Assembly: GCA_024345305.1 (NCBI GenBank)
Contig: BRON01000005.1
Span: 496,001-560,000 of the forward strand
DNA length: 64,000 nucleotides
DNA from: Mrakia gelida
Lineage: Eukaryota; Basidiomycota; Tremellomycetes; Cystofilobasidiales; Mrakiaceae
Direction: 5' to 3'
The translations under genes and the position numbers were made by a program. Below, in pieces: positions 47,149-64,000 of this stretch. The notes below the pieces were generated by a model, which was given only the letters and a program-made list of their open reading frames with translations, did no database searches and was not told the DNA's origin. The stretch's first letter is position 1, and every line of letters starts with the position of its first letter.

Positions 47149-47967
47149 ATGCAATCCGCCACTTCCCACTGCTCCTCCCCTCTCAAGTCCAAGCGAAAGT
47201 ACTCGGACGAGTCCTACGGAGCAGGAGAGCAAGGAGAGCAGGTCTCTCACTCGTCTCCTACCCACAAGGTTCGCTCTTCCTCTCCCTCCCTTCCTTTCTC
47301 GCGCTTTCAACCACCTCGCTGACTTCTTCTACTCTATCCGTCCTATCCTCCCAGCACGCCCGACGCCTCAACCTCTCCTCCCTACCCAAAAGAACGCCTT
47401 CCTTCGCGTCGTCGCGCTCTGGACCCAATCAGGTCCCTCCCTCCTCAGAGCACGTCGGCATGGACGTCGACAACGGCTCGACCTCCTCGGACTCGGACGA
47501 GCAGGAGCTTCCCACCCCTTCCTTCCCTTACCCTTCGAACCTCCAGTACCCCTTCGGTCTTCCCGTTGGAGGAGCCAAGCACGGAGGAGGAGGAGGAGGA
47601 GCTCAAGCTCAAGCTCAGCACGAAGGAATGATGGTCGACACGGTTGAGGTTGGATTGAGGGGTCCTAAGGAAGGACAGTTGCACGGGTGAGTCCTCAGAT
47701 CTCTTCTCTCTCATCTCCCGAAGGATTTGGTGCTCTTGGGTGGTTGGTTGGACGCGAGGGAGGCGAGGAAAAGCATAGGGCGAGGGAGGAATCTCGGGCA
47801 GCGGGTAGAATCTGTGCTGACCTTCCCTCTCTCCCTCTCTTCTCTCTCCCCCGTCCAGTTCCCAATGCACCTCGATCCCTAGAGTCGTTCTCTCCCACCC
47901 TCTTCCCTCCGGCGAGCGATCTCTCTGGAGTGTCTGCCAGGATTGCGGAGCTGTTTCCCCTTGCTGA
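47149..47967 (+). CDS. small conserved protein with C-terminal Cys motif
   Basis: Three exons (47149-47268, 47355-47686, 47859-47967) give 186 residues. It begins MQSATSHCSSPLKSKRKYSD; the middle is Ser/Pro/Gly-rich and likely disordered, including HARRLNLSSLPKRTPSF and an acidic TSSDSDEQE patch. The C-terminal exon reads SQCTSIPRVVLSHPLPSGER, SLWSVCQDCGAVSPC, then stop. That tail (Cys, Ser-Ile-Pro, Trp, CxxCG) looks like a conserved fungal motif and may bind zinc. I know no function for it. A competing reading shifts this last exon by one frame and adds a further exon ending near 48285, but it breaks phase with the preceding exon. Confidence 0.65.
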
Positions 47968-49161
47968 GCGAATCGAAGGTGAGTTCTTCAGCCCTCGGGA
48001 TGGCTTGCGTCCTCTCTCTTCTTTCGCTCGTACTGATCATCCTTTTTCTCTCCGCTTTTTGCTTCCCTCTCTCGATGATCATCAGACCCTCCTACTCGTT
48101 CACCAGCATCGCCTCTCTTCGCATCTTCTACTCCGGAACTCTCAACGGATCAACCACGCATTCACGCTTTCCCTCTCCCGTCCCACCCTGCATCTCCTTC
48201 CATACCCTCTTTTACTTTCGTCTTTCGCTCTCGAACCCTCGTTCGCAGAGTCTCTTCGTTCTCCTCTCTTCTTAAAAACAACTAGGTACACCCAAAAAAG
48301 GATCTCGCGTCTGCTTCTTCGTTCGTCTAGCTAGCCTTCTATCCCTTTCTTTCCCGTCTCTCCCTCTTTGTTTCTCCTGGTCTGTGACTCGTTCTTTCTC
48401 TCTCTCCATACTGGTCTCTCGTCTCGTCCCCATCCCATACGTTCTATGCTTGTAGTGTACTCTCTCTTTCTCGGTCTCGTCTCGCCCTTTAGCCTTTCCC
48501 TTTGATCCCTCTCTCCTCCCTCGATTGTTCTCGTTCGATGTACGTCTCGTCCTCTCCGTCTCCCTCGATTTTGTACCAAGACTCTCTGATAACAATGAAA
48601 CAGTGTACTCTCTACCAGATTGCGACGGAGAGTAAGGAAGCTAAGGGGAGGAGATGAGGTGAAGGCAAAAACACGACCCAAAGGAGGCAGCGATCCTCGG
48701 GTCTGGATTTGAGGGTCAAGGAAGAGGGCTCGGAGTCGACCAACTCCCTCCTTCTCTCTTCTTCCCTCCTTCCTTCCCCCTCCCCTCCTTCATCCTCGAG
48801 ACTCAGGCTCTCTCCTACGCTCTTCCCTCCCCCTACCATCTACTCCCAGGACGTGCCTATGCGCCAGAGTTAGCTTGACGTTCCTCGCTCTCTCTCCCTC
48901 CCTCGTCGGCTCGCCTCCTTTCCCTCGCGCCTCCTCTCTCCTCCTTCCCTTCCTCGCTCGCCCATACCCTCCCAGGAATCGATAACCACTCCTCTACATC
49001 CTCTCTTTCCCTCCCTCTTCGGCCGCTACTAGGAGGACCGTCGTCGTTGTCTCGTTTAGACTCGTAGGAAGGACTGAAAACATCGCTCTTCCCTTGCGTC
49101 GACTTTCAAACACTCAACACCCTCCTCCCTCCCATCCCATCCCTCCCCTCCCCCTCCCAGG
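47968..49161. other. intergenic, strongly pyrimidine-rich
   Basis: 1.2 kb without a supported gene. Long CT-rich runs cover 48290-48560, and 48720-49160 is again CT-rich leader for the next gene. The piece 48112-48285 stays open in one frame and could be an alternative 3' exon of the preceding gene. Confidence 0.5.
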
Positions 49162-51540
49162 ATGCCTTTCAGGTTTTCCTCCTCAGGTTGCTCAACCTCC
49201 TCCCCTTCCTCCTCCTCCTCTACACCTACCTCTCATCCGCATGCGTCCTCGAGTGCAAACTTTGGATCTTCTTCCTCCTCCTCCTCTCCAGCACCTCCCC
49301 GCCGTTCCCCGCCCTTCTCGCTAGGTCTCCCTCCGTCCCTCTCCAACCAACACCGTCAAGCTTCATCCTCCTCCTCCCATCACAACTCAGCTCCACCAGC
49401 AACGAGGGAATCACCATCCCCAGTCTCGTCAGGAGCTTCAAGCGAGGTCGAGAGCGAGTTTGAAGGGACAGCAGCAGAGAAGCACGGAGGAGGGGGGACC
49501 CTCGGGAAGAGGAGCGGGGCGAGCACGGCAGCTTCAAGTTGGCATTCTCTGCTAGAGGGAGGAAATCCAGCAGCAGGCAACAAGGGAGGGAGTGAAGCTG
49601 GCTCTACGGGAGGAGAGGAGGAGACCCCTAGGGGCGAGAAACCACCTCCTTTGAGCGCAAAGACGGGAGGAGGAGGAGCGAGTGAGCTCGACGTCCAGGG
49701 ATCAGCCATTCGAGGGTTAGTTCGCCTTTCCTCCTCCTCTCTTTCACTTCTCCACCCAGTCCGTTCACTTCGGCATCCCCTCCACCAACACACCGCAGAC
49801 AGAGTCGAGCAAATTCGCTCGACCCTCGTCGTTCTCTCTCGCCTTAGAAAGCATCCCACTTTCGTTACCTCGGCTCTTGTCGAGTTTGTAACGAATCGGA
49901 AGAGCTGTCCAGTTCGAAATTCAAACGTCATCAAACAACTCTTTCCTTCGTCCTCCTTCTTTTGCTGACTCTCCTTTCCCTCCTCTCTCTCTAACCCTCA
50001 TCCATACAGACCCCCTTCACCTTCCTACTTCCCTCAAGCACCTTCCTTCCCACCACCACCTCACCAACACCCAAACACGAACCTCCCGTTCCCTCACCAC
50101 ACCTCGCCTCTCACAACGTCCCCTCCTCCTTCAGCTCCCCCTCCCTCCTCCTTCCGCCTTCCGCCTTCGCACCACCACTACCCAACACCCTCCATCTCAA
50201 CAACCCTCTCCACTGACTCAACCAACAGCAACTCCACCTCCCGCTCCTCCGTCTTCTCCACCACCTCGTCCTCCTCGCGCTCGTCCATCTCGAGTGGAGG
50301 CTCAGGCTCGTCCTGCTCCGTCTCCACCCCGATCCTCCCTCAGCCCTGGCCGACAGCAGACCTCTCGCTCGGTGGATCGGCGGACGGAGGCAAGGACGGC
50401 GGGGCAGGATGTAACGACGAGGATGCTCTGGTAGTAGAGACGAGTGAGGAAGGGTACTTGGTCATTGCGAATCTGCCTGGCTTCTCGTGAGTTCTCAAAG
50501 CCTCTTTCCCCTTCCCCCCCTGTCCTCTTGCCGCCCTTTGTTTCAACCACTAAAAAACCTCTTCGCCGCTTCCCTTTGTTCTCGTTTCGGAAACAGGCTG
50601 GACTGCATCACGATTGCGACGAAGCAGAGGAGGACGCTGCACATTGTGGCGGATCGATGGGAACGTGAATCAGGAGGTTCGTTCCTTCTCCTCTCTCTCC
50701 CGCTCGGGTCGATCGATCAAGAGACCTCGAGACTCGTCATGAACCCTCGAACCCATCCCCACCCACCCCTCGACACACATACTCGAACGAGAAACATCGA
50801 CCAACCAACCCCCTTCGAGAGGGGGGGGAACTGTCGATTTGTATCGTCCTTCCCCCTCGCTCGTCCCCGCGAAGCTTGTTTCAGAGTTCCTTGTACCAGG
50901 ACGATATCGACCGGAAACGGTTAAGCACAAGCTGACTGCTTCTCTGCCTCTCTGTTTACCCACCCTCCTACAGCTCACTTTGAACGCAAAGTCACCTTTG
51001 GACCCGACGCGAACTTGTTGAAGATTCGAGCTCAGTGAGTCGACGCGTCTTCTCTTTCCCTCCCCTCCTCCCTCCCTCCCGTCCTCCTTCGTTCTCTTCT
51101 TCTCGAAAGCGAAGCTGACTCTTGCTCCGTCTTCTCTCTGTCTCCTCGCTCCTCTCAGATTCGACGGCAACCTCCTCCGCGTAACCGTCCCTCGCCACCC
51201 ACCTCCCCCGTCCTCCAACTCCTCCACCATCACCAAAGCAGCCTACCGCTCCTCAGCCCCCTCCCCTCCCTCTCGCTACCCCTCCGACTCAGGCTCCACC
51301 CTGACCAAGGACCCCTCTCCTCGCTCTTCCCTCCCCGAAGCACACTACGCGAGGAGGGAAGGAGCAGTGATGCAGTCCGGAGCGACGCGTTCGACGAGCT
51401 CGATGGGAGGAGGAGCAGGTGCGGTGCCGGAGGGGTTGGAGAAGTTGGGTTTGGGAACGACGAGGGAGGAGATCGAACGGGAGGTGGAGAGAGCTAGGGC
51501 GAGGGAGTTGAGCGAGGGGGGAGGGAGGTACGCTTTCTGA
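49162..51540 (+). CDS. disordered protein with an Hsp20/alpha-crystallin-like domain
   Basis: Five exons (49162-49715, 50010-50486, 50597-50676, 50974-51034, 51159-51540) join in phase to 517 residues. The first 300 or so residues are Ser/Pro/Gly-rich and unlikely to fold. Then comes a compact beta-rich segment: GYLVIANLPGFSLDCITIAT, KQRRTLHIVADRW, AHFERKVTFGPDANLLKIRA and FDGNLLRVTVPR. This follows the alpha-crystallin order of strands, including the near-C-terminal GNLLRVTVP, equivalent to the usual G-x-L-x-I/V motif. The tail is again Ser-rich and ends with a charged helix (EEIEREVERARARELSEG). Known: Hsp20-fold domains act as small heat-shock chaperones or as p23-like adaptors. With such long disordered flanks this is not a typical small Hsp. 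Its role is unknown. Confidence 0.7.
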
Positions 51541-52765
51541 GCGGAGGAGGCACGACGATCAGACGACGACGAGCATTCGCATCACTCCACTCCCCTTCCA
51601 AAACACACCGAATCAAGCCAAACTCAGCATACATCCATCCCAACCATCCATCCAAAAGCTGTATCGACAAGTCGACCAATCGTTACCCTGCACTACCCAC
51701 CAGCACAGTCGTTTCACGTACCCAACACGGAACCCAACCCGACCCTCCTTCCCAAACCTATCCTTAGCTAGCTAGCTATCGCTTTCTTGACTACTTCTTG
51801 GACACTTCTCTCAAAGAACACTTTCACTTTCGCCCCATCACCCTTTACCTTCACTTTTTTAACGCGTTACCGTACACTTTGCTCTCTCCTCCCCTCTTTT
51901 TCTTCCTCTCTCCCCTTCTTCTTTTGCCCCGTTTCTCGTTCCTGACTCTCATCGTCCTACGCTGTATCGAATCGTCCCGATCCCAATATCTCCCTCTCTT
52001 TTTCCTTCCCTTACTTTTTCTTCCGATCTCAAACCCCATCTCGCCTCGCCTCGTCCACGACTCTCGCTTTACATTATCACGTACTACCACCGAATCCTTC
52101 GTTTTATATACCAACCCCATCCATCAATCCTTTCGAAAACCTCCCCCTCTCTTGACTTGGGGAGATGCCACCTTCGTTTTTTCACGCCCTCCGTTTCTCG
52201 TTCTCGTGTGCTCGTCCGAACTGTTTTCTTTTGCCCTTTTGCCCTTTGCCCGTGTTTTCTTACTTCGCCCTCGCCCCCGCTGAGAGGCGGGAGGTCTTTA
52301 ATGTCTCTTTTACTTTCCTGTTGTGACTGGCGAGCGCAAGAAGGAGGCGGGGGCGGAGTGAGAGGAGATGCGTTTCGAACGAACCAGAGGGCGCGAGCGA
52401 GAGCAAGCGAGACGGTATGAGTCAAGTTGGAGAGGCTGCGAGAAGAGAGGTACTGAATGGCTACGTGGAAGACAGAGGGTGAGGGTGAGGGTGAAAGAGA
52501 GGACGGGAAGGGGAATGATGGGGAACAGAGGAGCGAGACGACGCGTCCGAAGTTCGCGAGGGAGAGTCGATCTCACGCGGCGACGGGCCTCTCTGCTGCT
52601 CGGTTGATCAACACAGACCGCCGCAGCTTCCCCCTGGTTTATATGGGGCAGCCGCATACCCGAACTCGAAGACGAGCACATCCGGGAACGAAGTCGCCGA
52701 CTTCCATTTCGTCTTCGAAGCTCACTCCGCTCCTTCCCTCCAACCCACCACCCTCTCTCTCTCCG
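51541..52765. other. intergenic: 3' UTR and SDR promoter
   Basis: No gene is supported. 51780-52110 is T/C-rich. A TATA-like GGTTTATATGGGG lies at about 52636-52648, some 120 bases before the SDR start, and could be its core promoter. An ACGCGT site lies near 52541. Confidence 0.45.
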
Positions 52766-54242
52766 ATGTCTTCGCCAAACCTCACCTCCGCCCACCTCTT
52801 TGACGTCCGAGGGAAGGTCGTCCTCGTCACAGGAGGAGCTACAGGCTTGGGCAAAGCAATGGCGAAGTCTCTCGTTGAATCTGGAGCGAAAGGTTCGTCG
52901 GTTATCTAGCTCGCTCGCCTTTCCCTCCTCCCCACGCTGATATAGAGCTCAACTCGACCTTCTCTTTATTCGATCGATGCTCTTCAGTGTACATCGCGTC
53001 CCGAAAGCTATCTCAACTCGAAGCCACCGCTCTCGAGCTGAACGCTCTCGGACGCTCAACCGGACTCGGAGGATCGTGCATACCTCTTGTCGCTGATCTC
53101 AAGAACAAGGCTGGATGCGAGGCTCTGGCAAACCAGATGAAGGAGAGGGAGACGAAGTTGAATGTTTTGATCAACAACTCGGGGATGGGGTGGTACGTCT
53201 CTGTCTCTCCTCTTTTGCCCTCAAGAGGAGTCGGCGACCTGACCGGGCTCGACGCTCGATCTTCGTTTGACTCGCAGGGCAGCACCGCTGGAGGATTTCG
53301 ATGAGAAGAACGGATGGGATCGTGTTATGGCACTGAATGTGAAGAGGCGAGTTCGCGTAGATTGCTCTCGATTGTGGTGATGCGAGACTGACCTCACGGC
53401 TTTTTTGCGCGTTCGGCTTCAGCATCTTTTACTTGACTGCAGCGTTCGTAGATCTCGTCCTTTCCCCTCTTCAGCTTGCTCCTGTACTCACATCCCGTTC
53501 CTTTCACTCAGTCTCTTACCCCTGCTGTCCAAAGCCGTCGACAACATCGGTGAGTGAGCCTCGACCGAGAGAAACGCGTCGCTCGTCTGATCACGTCGCG
53601 TCTCTCGTCTGCTTTCGTCTGCTGCTCTTGCCATCGCTAGATCCTGGACGAGTCATCAACATTACCTCAGTGTGGGGCTCGAAGGCTGTTGTCGAGATGG
53701 CTCTCTCGAACCCTGGGTGGGGATCTTATTCGTGTGAGTTCGCGTCGACAAAGCTCTTGATCACTCTCACCTCTCGCTCATTCCCTCGCCCAGCCGAGAA
53801 AGCTCTTGGATATCAGCTTCTCGACTCTCTGCTGACTTCGCTATCCTTCTCTTGGTTGATCAGACGCCACCTCCAAGGCTGCAGCGAACCACGTAACGAA
53901 GATCCTCGCCGCCTCTCTCGCTCGCAAGCACATCCTCGTTAACGGAATCGCTCCTGGCATCTTCCCAAGCAACATGACACGCCACGGAATCAAGAATGAG
54001 CTTCCAGCTTTGCTCAGAGAGCAGCCGACAGGTCGATTGGGAACTCCAGAAGGTTCGTCTCGTTGCTCGTCGCGTCCGAACGTTCCCCTTTATTTCCAGC
54101 TTCTCACTCGCTTTCCCTGTCTTCGACAGACATCGCTGGAATCGCTCTCTTTCTCTCTTCGAGAGCTGGCTCTCACGTCACTGGATCCATCATCCCCGTC
54201 GATGGAGGGTCGAGCCTGGGACTCGAGAAGTCGAAGCTTTGA
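52766..54242 (+). CDS. Short-chain dehydrogenase/reductase (SDR)
   Basis: Eight exons (52766-52892, 52988-53192, 53278-53346, 53423-53443, 53512-53549, 53641-53733, 53864-54052, 54130-54242) sum to 284 residues in frame. All classical SDR motifs are visible: GKVVLVTGGATGLGKAMA (TGxxxGxG cofactor loop), ASRKLSQ after the second strand, LINNSGMGW (NNSG), MALNVKSIFYLTAALL, INITSVWGS (catalytic Ser), YATSKAAANHVTK (YxxxK), VNGIAPGIFPSNMT and GSIIPVDGG. Known: these enzymes use NAD(P) to reduce or oxidise carbonyls and hydroxyls. The PG-IFPS-MT ending resembles fungal 3-oxoacyl reductase-like (RhlG-type) members. The Arg after the second strand suggests NADPH preference. The substrate is unknown. 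The third intron starts with GC instead of GT, and the fourth exon is only 21 nt. Confidence 0.92.
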
Positions 54243-54358
54243 TCGAGCCTTCTCCCTCGCTCGCACGCGTTTCGTCCGCTGAGATGTACATGAATCTGGT
54301 CCACTCCGACTTCAGAACGAGAGATATCTTCGTAAGGTCATGTTCCCTTCGATCCAGC

Positions 54359-56823
54359 TCAGAAGCTCCAGAGGTCAGGAGCAGTCACGCCCCCGAACTT
54401 CGCGAGGAAGATCTTGGTTTCCGCGAGGATGATGAGTCCAGCGTCTCCGGCGAAGGCGAGGTTGGCGGATCCAGTTCCGAGGAAGATCTTTCCAAGAAGG
54501 TCACCATCGGGGTTCCAGACCTGCGCGAGAAGAAAAAGGAGAGGGTCAGCTGAGGGGAAAGGAGGGAGGGCGAAGACGCGTCGACAACGAGACGAGCGAG
54601 AGGAACGTACGTGGACACCATCACCACATCCGACGTAGCTGTGAGAGACGAGGGAGACTGTCAGCTACTCGTAGATGGGAAGCAGAGCGTGTGGTACGTA
54701 CACGTTTCCGGACGTATCGACCTTGAGCCCGTCGGGTACGCCGCTGGTGAAAGAGGAAAGGCGAGAGTCGAGTCAGATTTTTGACCACGCTGAGATCTTC
54801 AAAGGTGTGTATACAACTCACGTATCAGCATAAGCGAAGAGCTTCCTGTTTCCGAAAGTAACAGCTCCAGAATCCGAGGTCTCGACGTCGAAAACGTAAC
54901 TGCGAAGAGAGAGGGCGACGCGTCCATCGTCAGTCTCGACGGTCGTTCTTTGCCGCCCATCTCTGGTAAAAGAAGGGCAAGAAATTCTTTAGAAGGGTGT
55001 TGAGCACTCACACGGTAGCCGGCCGGTAAGCATCGAAAGTCCCGTTGGCAGCGCCAGTGTCGGCGCTGATTTTGGGAAGGGGACAAGATGGAGGGAGGTC
55101 AGCTCGAGCTCGAGACGGGAGCTTCGTTCTTGATCGAAGTCGAGGCGTTTACTCACAGGTAAACCTTGGAGTAGTCAGGGGAGAACGAGATTCCGTTGAC
55201 GTGGCCGAAGTTGTCGGCGACTTGGGAAGCGCAAAGAAGGAAGGGAGGAGGTGAGCTCGAACGAAACGAGACGAAGGGCATCGTCGACACGCGACTCACC
55301 CGCTCGGACGACGCCAGTATCGGGATCGAAGGAGTAGACCTGCTCAGGAAGAGTGGGATAGGGTCGGAAGTCTTGGAGGTAGCCGTACCTGAAGGGTCGA
55401 AAGCGCGAGGGGACGAACTTGTCAGTGAAGTGAAACCAAGGAAAGCGCGCCAAGGAACGAAGCGAGCAAGAGACGCACAAGGTATCAGTGAAGAAGATCT
55501 TTCCAGATGGCTTGTGGACTTGAAGATCGTTGACGGAGTTGAAGGTTCTGGAGGGAAGGAAACGCGCTCGAAGCGACGCGAGGGTCAGCTCTGAGTCGGT
55601 TTGAACGTCTATGAGGTTTTGAAGAACGACTCTCACCTTCCGAAGTAGTTGTTGAGCAATACGGTAGAGTTGTAAGGAGGGTAAGGGGAGACGAGAGTGA
55701 GAGAAGGAGGAATGGCGCCTCGTCCCTGGCAGGTGAAGAGAAGCTCTCCTCGGAAAGGCGTCCCACCTGAAAGCGCGACGAAAGGAGCATTCAGTTCAGC
55801 GATCATCACGCTCGAGTGGGCACAGGAACGAGAGAGAAGCTCACCGTTGACCATCTCGATGTCTTGACCAGCAGGAGGCAAGATCTCGGTGATGGGAAGC
55901 GTCGTGTTCCCGTCGTAATCGTTCAGCGCAATCTTGAAGACCTTGTTGTTCTTGTTGATTCCAGAATCTCCGAGAGCTAGATAAGGTGAAAATGAAGGTT
56001 ATAGTTAGCTTGTAGAAGGCGCTCAAGCAAGGAGTGAACAGAACTCACGTCCTCCGGCTGAAGTTGACGACGCACAAAACGAACGATGGTCAGCTTCGTC
56101 TTGAAATCGACGCGTTGGAGAGCGGAACAGAGCGAGACGTACCGTTGGCAGCAAAGATCACCTCGTTGGTGTCTGAGTTCCAAATCGCTGCCTGTCGAGG
56201 GAAGAAGGGGATCAAAACAAAGCAAGGTCAGTCGCGCGCGATTCGCTCGACTCGACGTCGACGGCGACTCACCTCATGAGCGAACGCATAGCTATCGTTC
56301 TCAGCGATGATCTTGAGCCTGCCAAGCATCGAGGGGTAGAGAAGTTGGATCAGATCAGGTCGGGGAGCCCTGTGAAAAGCTGCGACAGCGGGAGGAGATG
56401 GAGACGGAGTGGGTGAGACCCGAGCTAGTACTGACGAAGGAGAGTCGCCAAGAAGAGTGAGGAAATCCTGATGGAAAGCTTGGAAGGATGGCAAGCTCGC
56501 GTTGGCGGTGGTGTTGGGAGGAACCCAGAGAGCAGTTTGAAGACGAGTGACGTTGCCTGGCGTGTACGCGAACGAGGAGGGAGGGAAGTACTGTCATTCG
56601 AACGAATTTGATCGAGGGGGCGAGGGATCGAAGGTCAGCGACTCAGCGACAGGGAGAGACGAAGACGAGTGAGGTAGGGGAAGGAAGAAAAGGAGCTCAC
56701 AAAGACGCCCTCGGGAAGGTCTTCACTTCGTCGGTTGAAGGAAGGAGGGAGAGAGCCAGCCGGAGAGGCTGAAACTGAGATTGAAGTGGCTGCGAGAGCG
56801 AGGGCGACGAGAGGAGCGATCAT
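54359..56823 (-). CDS. Secreted SMP-30/gluconolactonase-type lactonohydrolase
   Basis: About a dozen exons read from ATG 56823 to TGA 54359-54361. The chosen start gives a signal peptide (MIAPLVALALAATSISVSASPAG); an upstream in-frame Met at 56907 would bury it. Recognisable blocks of the six-bladed propeller are AAIWNSDTNEVIFAANG, EILPPAGQDIEMVNG, RTFNSVNDLQVHKPSGKIFF (NDLxV with DxxG, a calcium/substrate region), YSFDPDTGVVRA, NGISFSPDYSKVYL, TGVPDGLKVDTSGN (PDG motif), VYVGCGDGVHVWNPDGDLLG and LAFAGDAGLIIL. Known: these calcium-dependent enzymes hydrolyse sugar or pantoic lactones. The closest match by layout is the fungal lactonohydrolase group. Several exons are very short (about 15-50 nt). 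The 116 bases between this stop and that of the SDR hold both 3' ends. Confidence 0.85.
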
Positions 56824-57563
56824 GGTGTTGCTTCGCTTTTCTTGAGGGTTGATGGTGGTTGGTGGACGAAAGAGAGAAGGCGGCTTCCTATAAGAGAACC
56901 GAAACAAAGAAGGAAAAGGGAGATCAGCAGGGCTAGCTCAAGAAAACTCCGCATTGAGAACGATGGAGTTCGGACGTCGTTCCGTCGGTCTTGAGAAGAG
57001 CCGAGCACTTTAGCACGTTTTCCTTCAGCCTGATCTCGTACGAAGGGGTCGAAAATAGGAAGACGCGTCAGACTGGGGCAGCAGGCGGAAGAAGAGAGAC
57101 CAGAGAAGCGAGCTCACCTTTCAGCTCATCGCGCTTCAACAGCTTCTCGTTCTCCCCCAGTTCTCCCTCTCGATCTCTCCTGGCTTCTTCCCCATCTTCC
57201 GTTTCCGCGATGGATACTGCAACAGCTGCCAAGGAATGACGGCAGCCTTTGAAACAGTGAAGGTCAGCTCAGAAGCAAAATACAAAGCCGAGGAGGGAAG
57301 GAGCTCACCTCTGTATCCATCTTTACTGCAGGTCGCGACGCGACGTCTCCTCTCCCTGCTCCGCCGTCTCATCGTCGAAGCCTTCGTCTCTCCGAACCCC
57401 AAGCTCGACTTCAAAGATAACGCGAAGTGCCCACACCATCCCAGACCACCTCGCTTTCCTACAGGTCCTCTCGAATCGGCCGAGCTTCTCAGACAACAAC
57501 ATGACAGAACGCGCGAGACGAGCAGAAGATTCAGCGGGGACGAATCGGGTAGTACGTAGGAGA
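56824..57563. other. intergenic: lactonohydrolase promoter and SKI2 3' flank
   Basis: Both neighbours are on the minus strand. An open plus-strand frame (56991-57239) and minus-strand frames have no domain features. A short leader intron of the lactonohydrolase gene is possible but not demonstrated. Confidence 0.5.

Positions 57564-64000
<6,437 letters not shown>

Noticed and set aside
47943..48285. Extension of the small Cys protein through a shifted third exon and a fourth exon ending near 48285
   Set aside because: It needs a different phase at the 47686/47859 junction; the in-phase reading stops at 47967 with a coherent Cys-rich tail.

Overview
This window is nuclear DNA from a fungus, most likely a basidiomycetous yeast of the Pucciniomycotina (Rhodotorula/Sporobolomyces-like; inferred from style, not from a marker gene). 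It is GC-rich. Its genes carry many short introns (about 70-180 nt) with GTGAGT-type donors and an almost invariant CTGAC branch site, and lie close together on both strands. I rebuilt exons by hand from splice sites and reading phase. Start, stop and strand are firmer than single internal exon borders.

Layout. 1-2510 (+): 3' part of a gene joining an RPA70N-like domain to an F-box-like domain. 3126-4745 (+): TMA22/DENR translation factor. 4871-18217: a near-perfect inverted repeat (arms 4871-7670 and 15417-18217, about 2.8 kb each) around the nucleoporin gene NUP192 (7788-15502, -). Each arm carries a complete U6 snRNA gene plus the promoter and first 29 codons of NUP192. 19027-20698 (-): F-box protein. 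20871-22637 (-): D-2-hydroxyacid dehydrogenase. 23264-24062 (-): small single-pass membrane protein. 24457-26796 (-): disordered protein of unknown function. 27937-32466 (+): KRE6/SKN1 beta-glucan synthesis protein. 33321-34920 (+): secreted WSC-domain protein. 35708-40373 (+): membrane-anchored amidohydrolase. 40903-44914 (-): Dep1/Sds3-family subunit of an Rpd3-type histone deacetylase complex. 45265-46294 (-): Apq12-like membrane protein. 47149-47967 (+): small conserved Cys-containing protein. 49162-51540 (+): disordered protein with an Hsp20-like domain. 52766-54242 (+): short-chain dehydrogenase. 54359-56823 (-): secreted SMP-30-type lactonohydrolase. 57564-64000 (-): SKI2 RNA helicase, running off the right edge.

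Most genes are ordinary housekeeping genes with no operon-like logic. KRE6 and the WSC gene form a small cell-wall neighbourhood. RNA metabolism is represented by U6, SKI2 and TMA22.

The outstanding feature is the inverted repeat. Because both arms end at the same codon of NUP192, recombination between them would flip 7.7 kb yet still leave an intact NUP192 gene, now read from the other arm. In the present orientation the spare promoter points straight at the 3' end of NUP192. Other points of note are a 2-nt microexon needed to keep KRE6 in frame, an RPA70N/F-box fusion, an RGG-rich insertion in SKI2 and a high density of ACGCGT sites.
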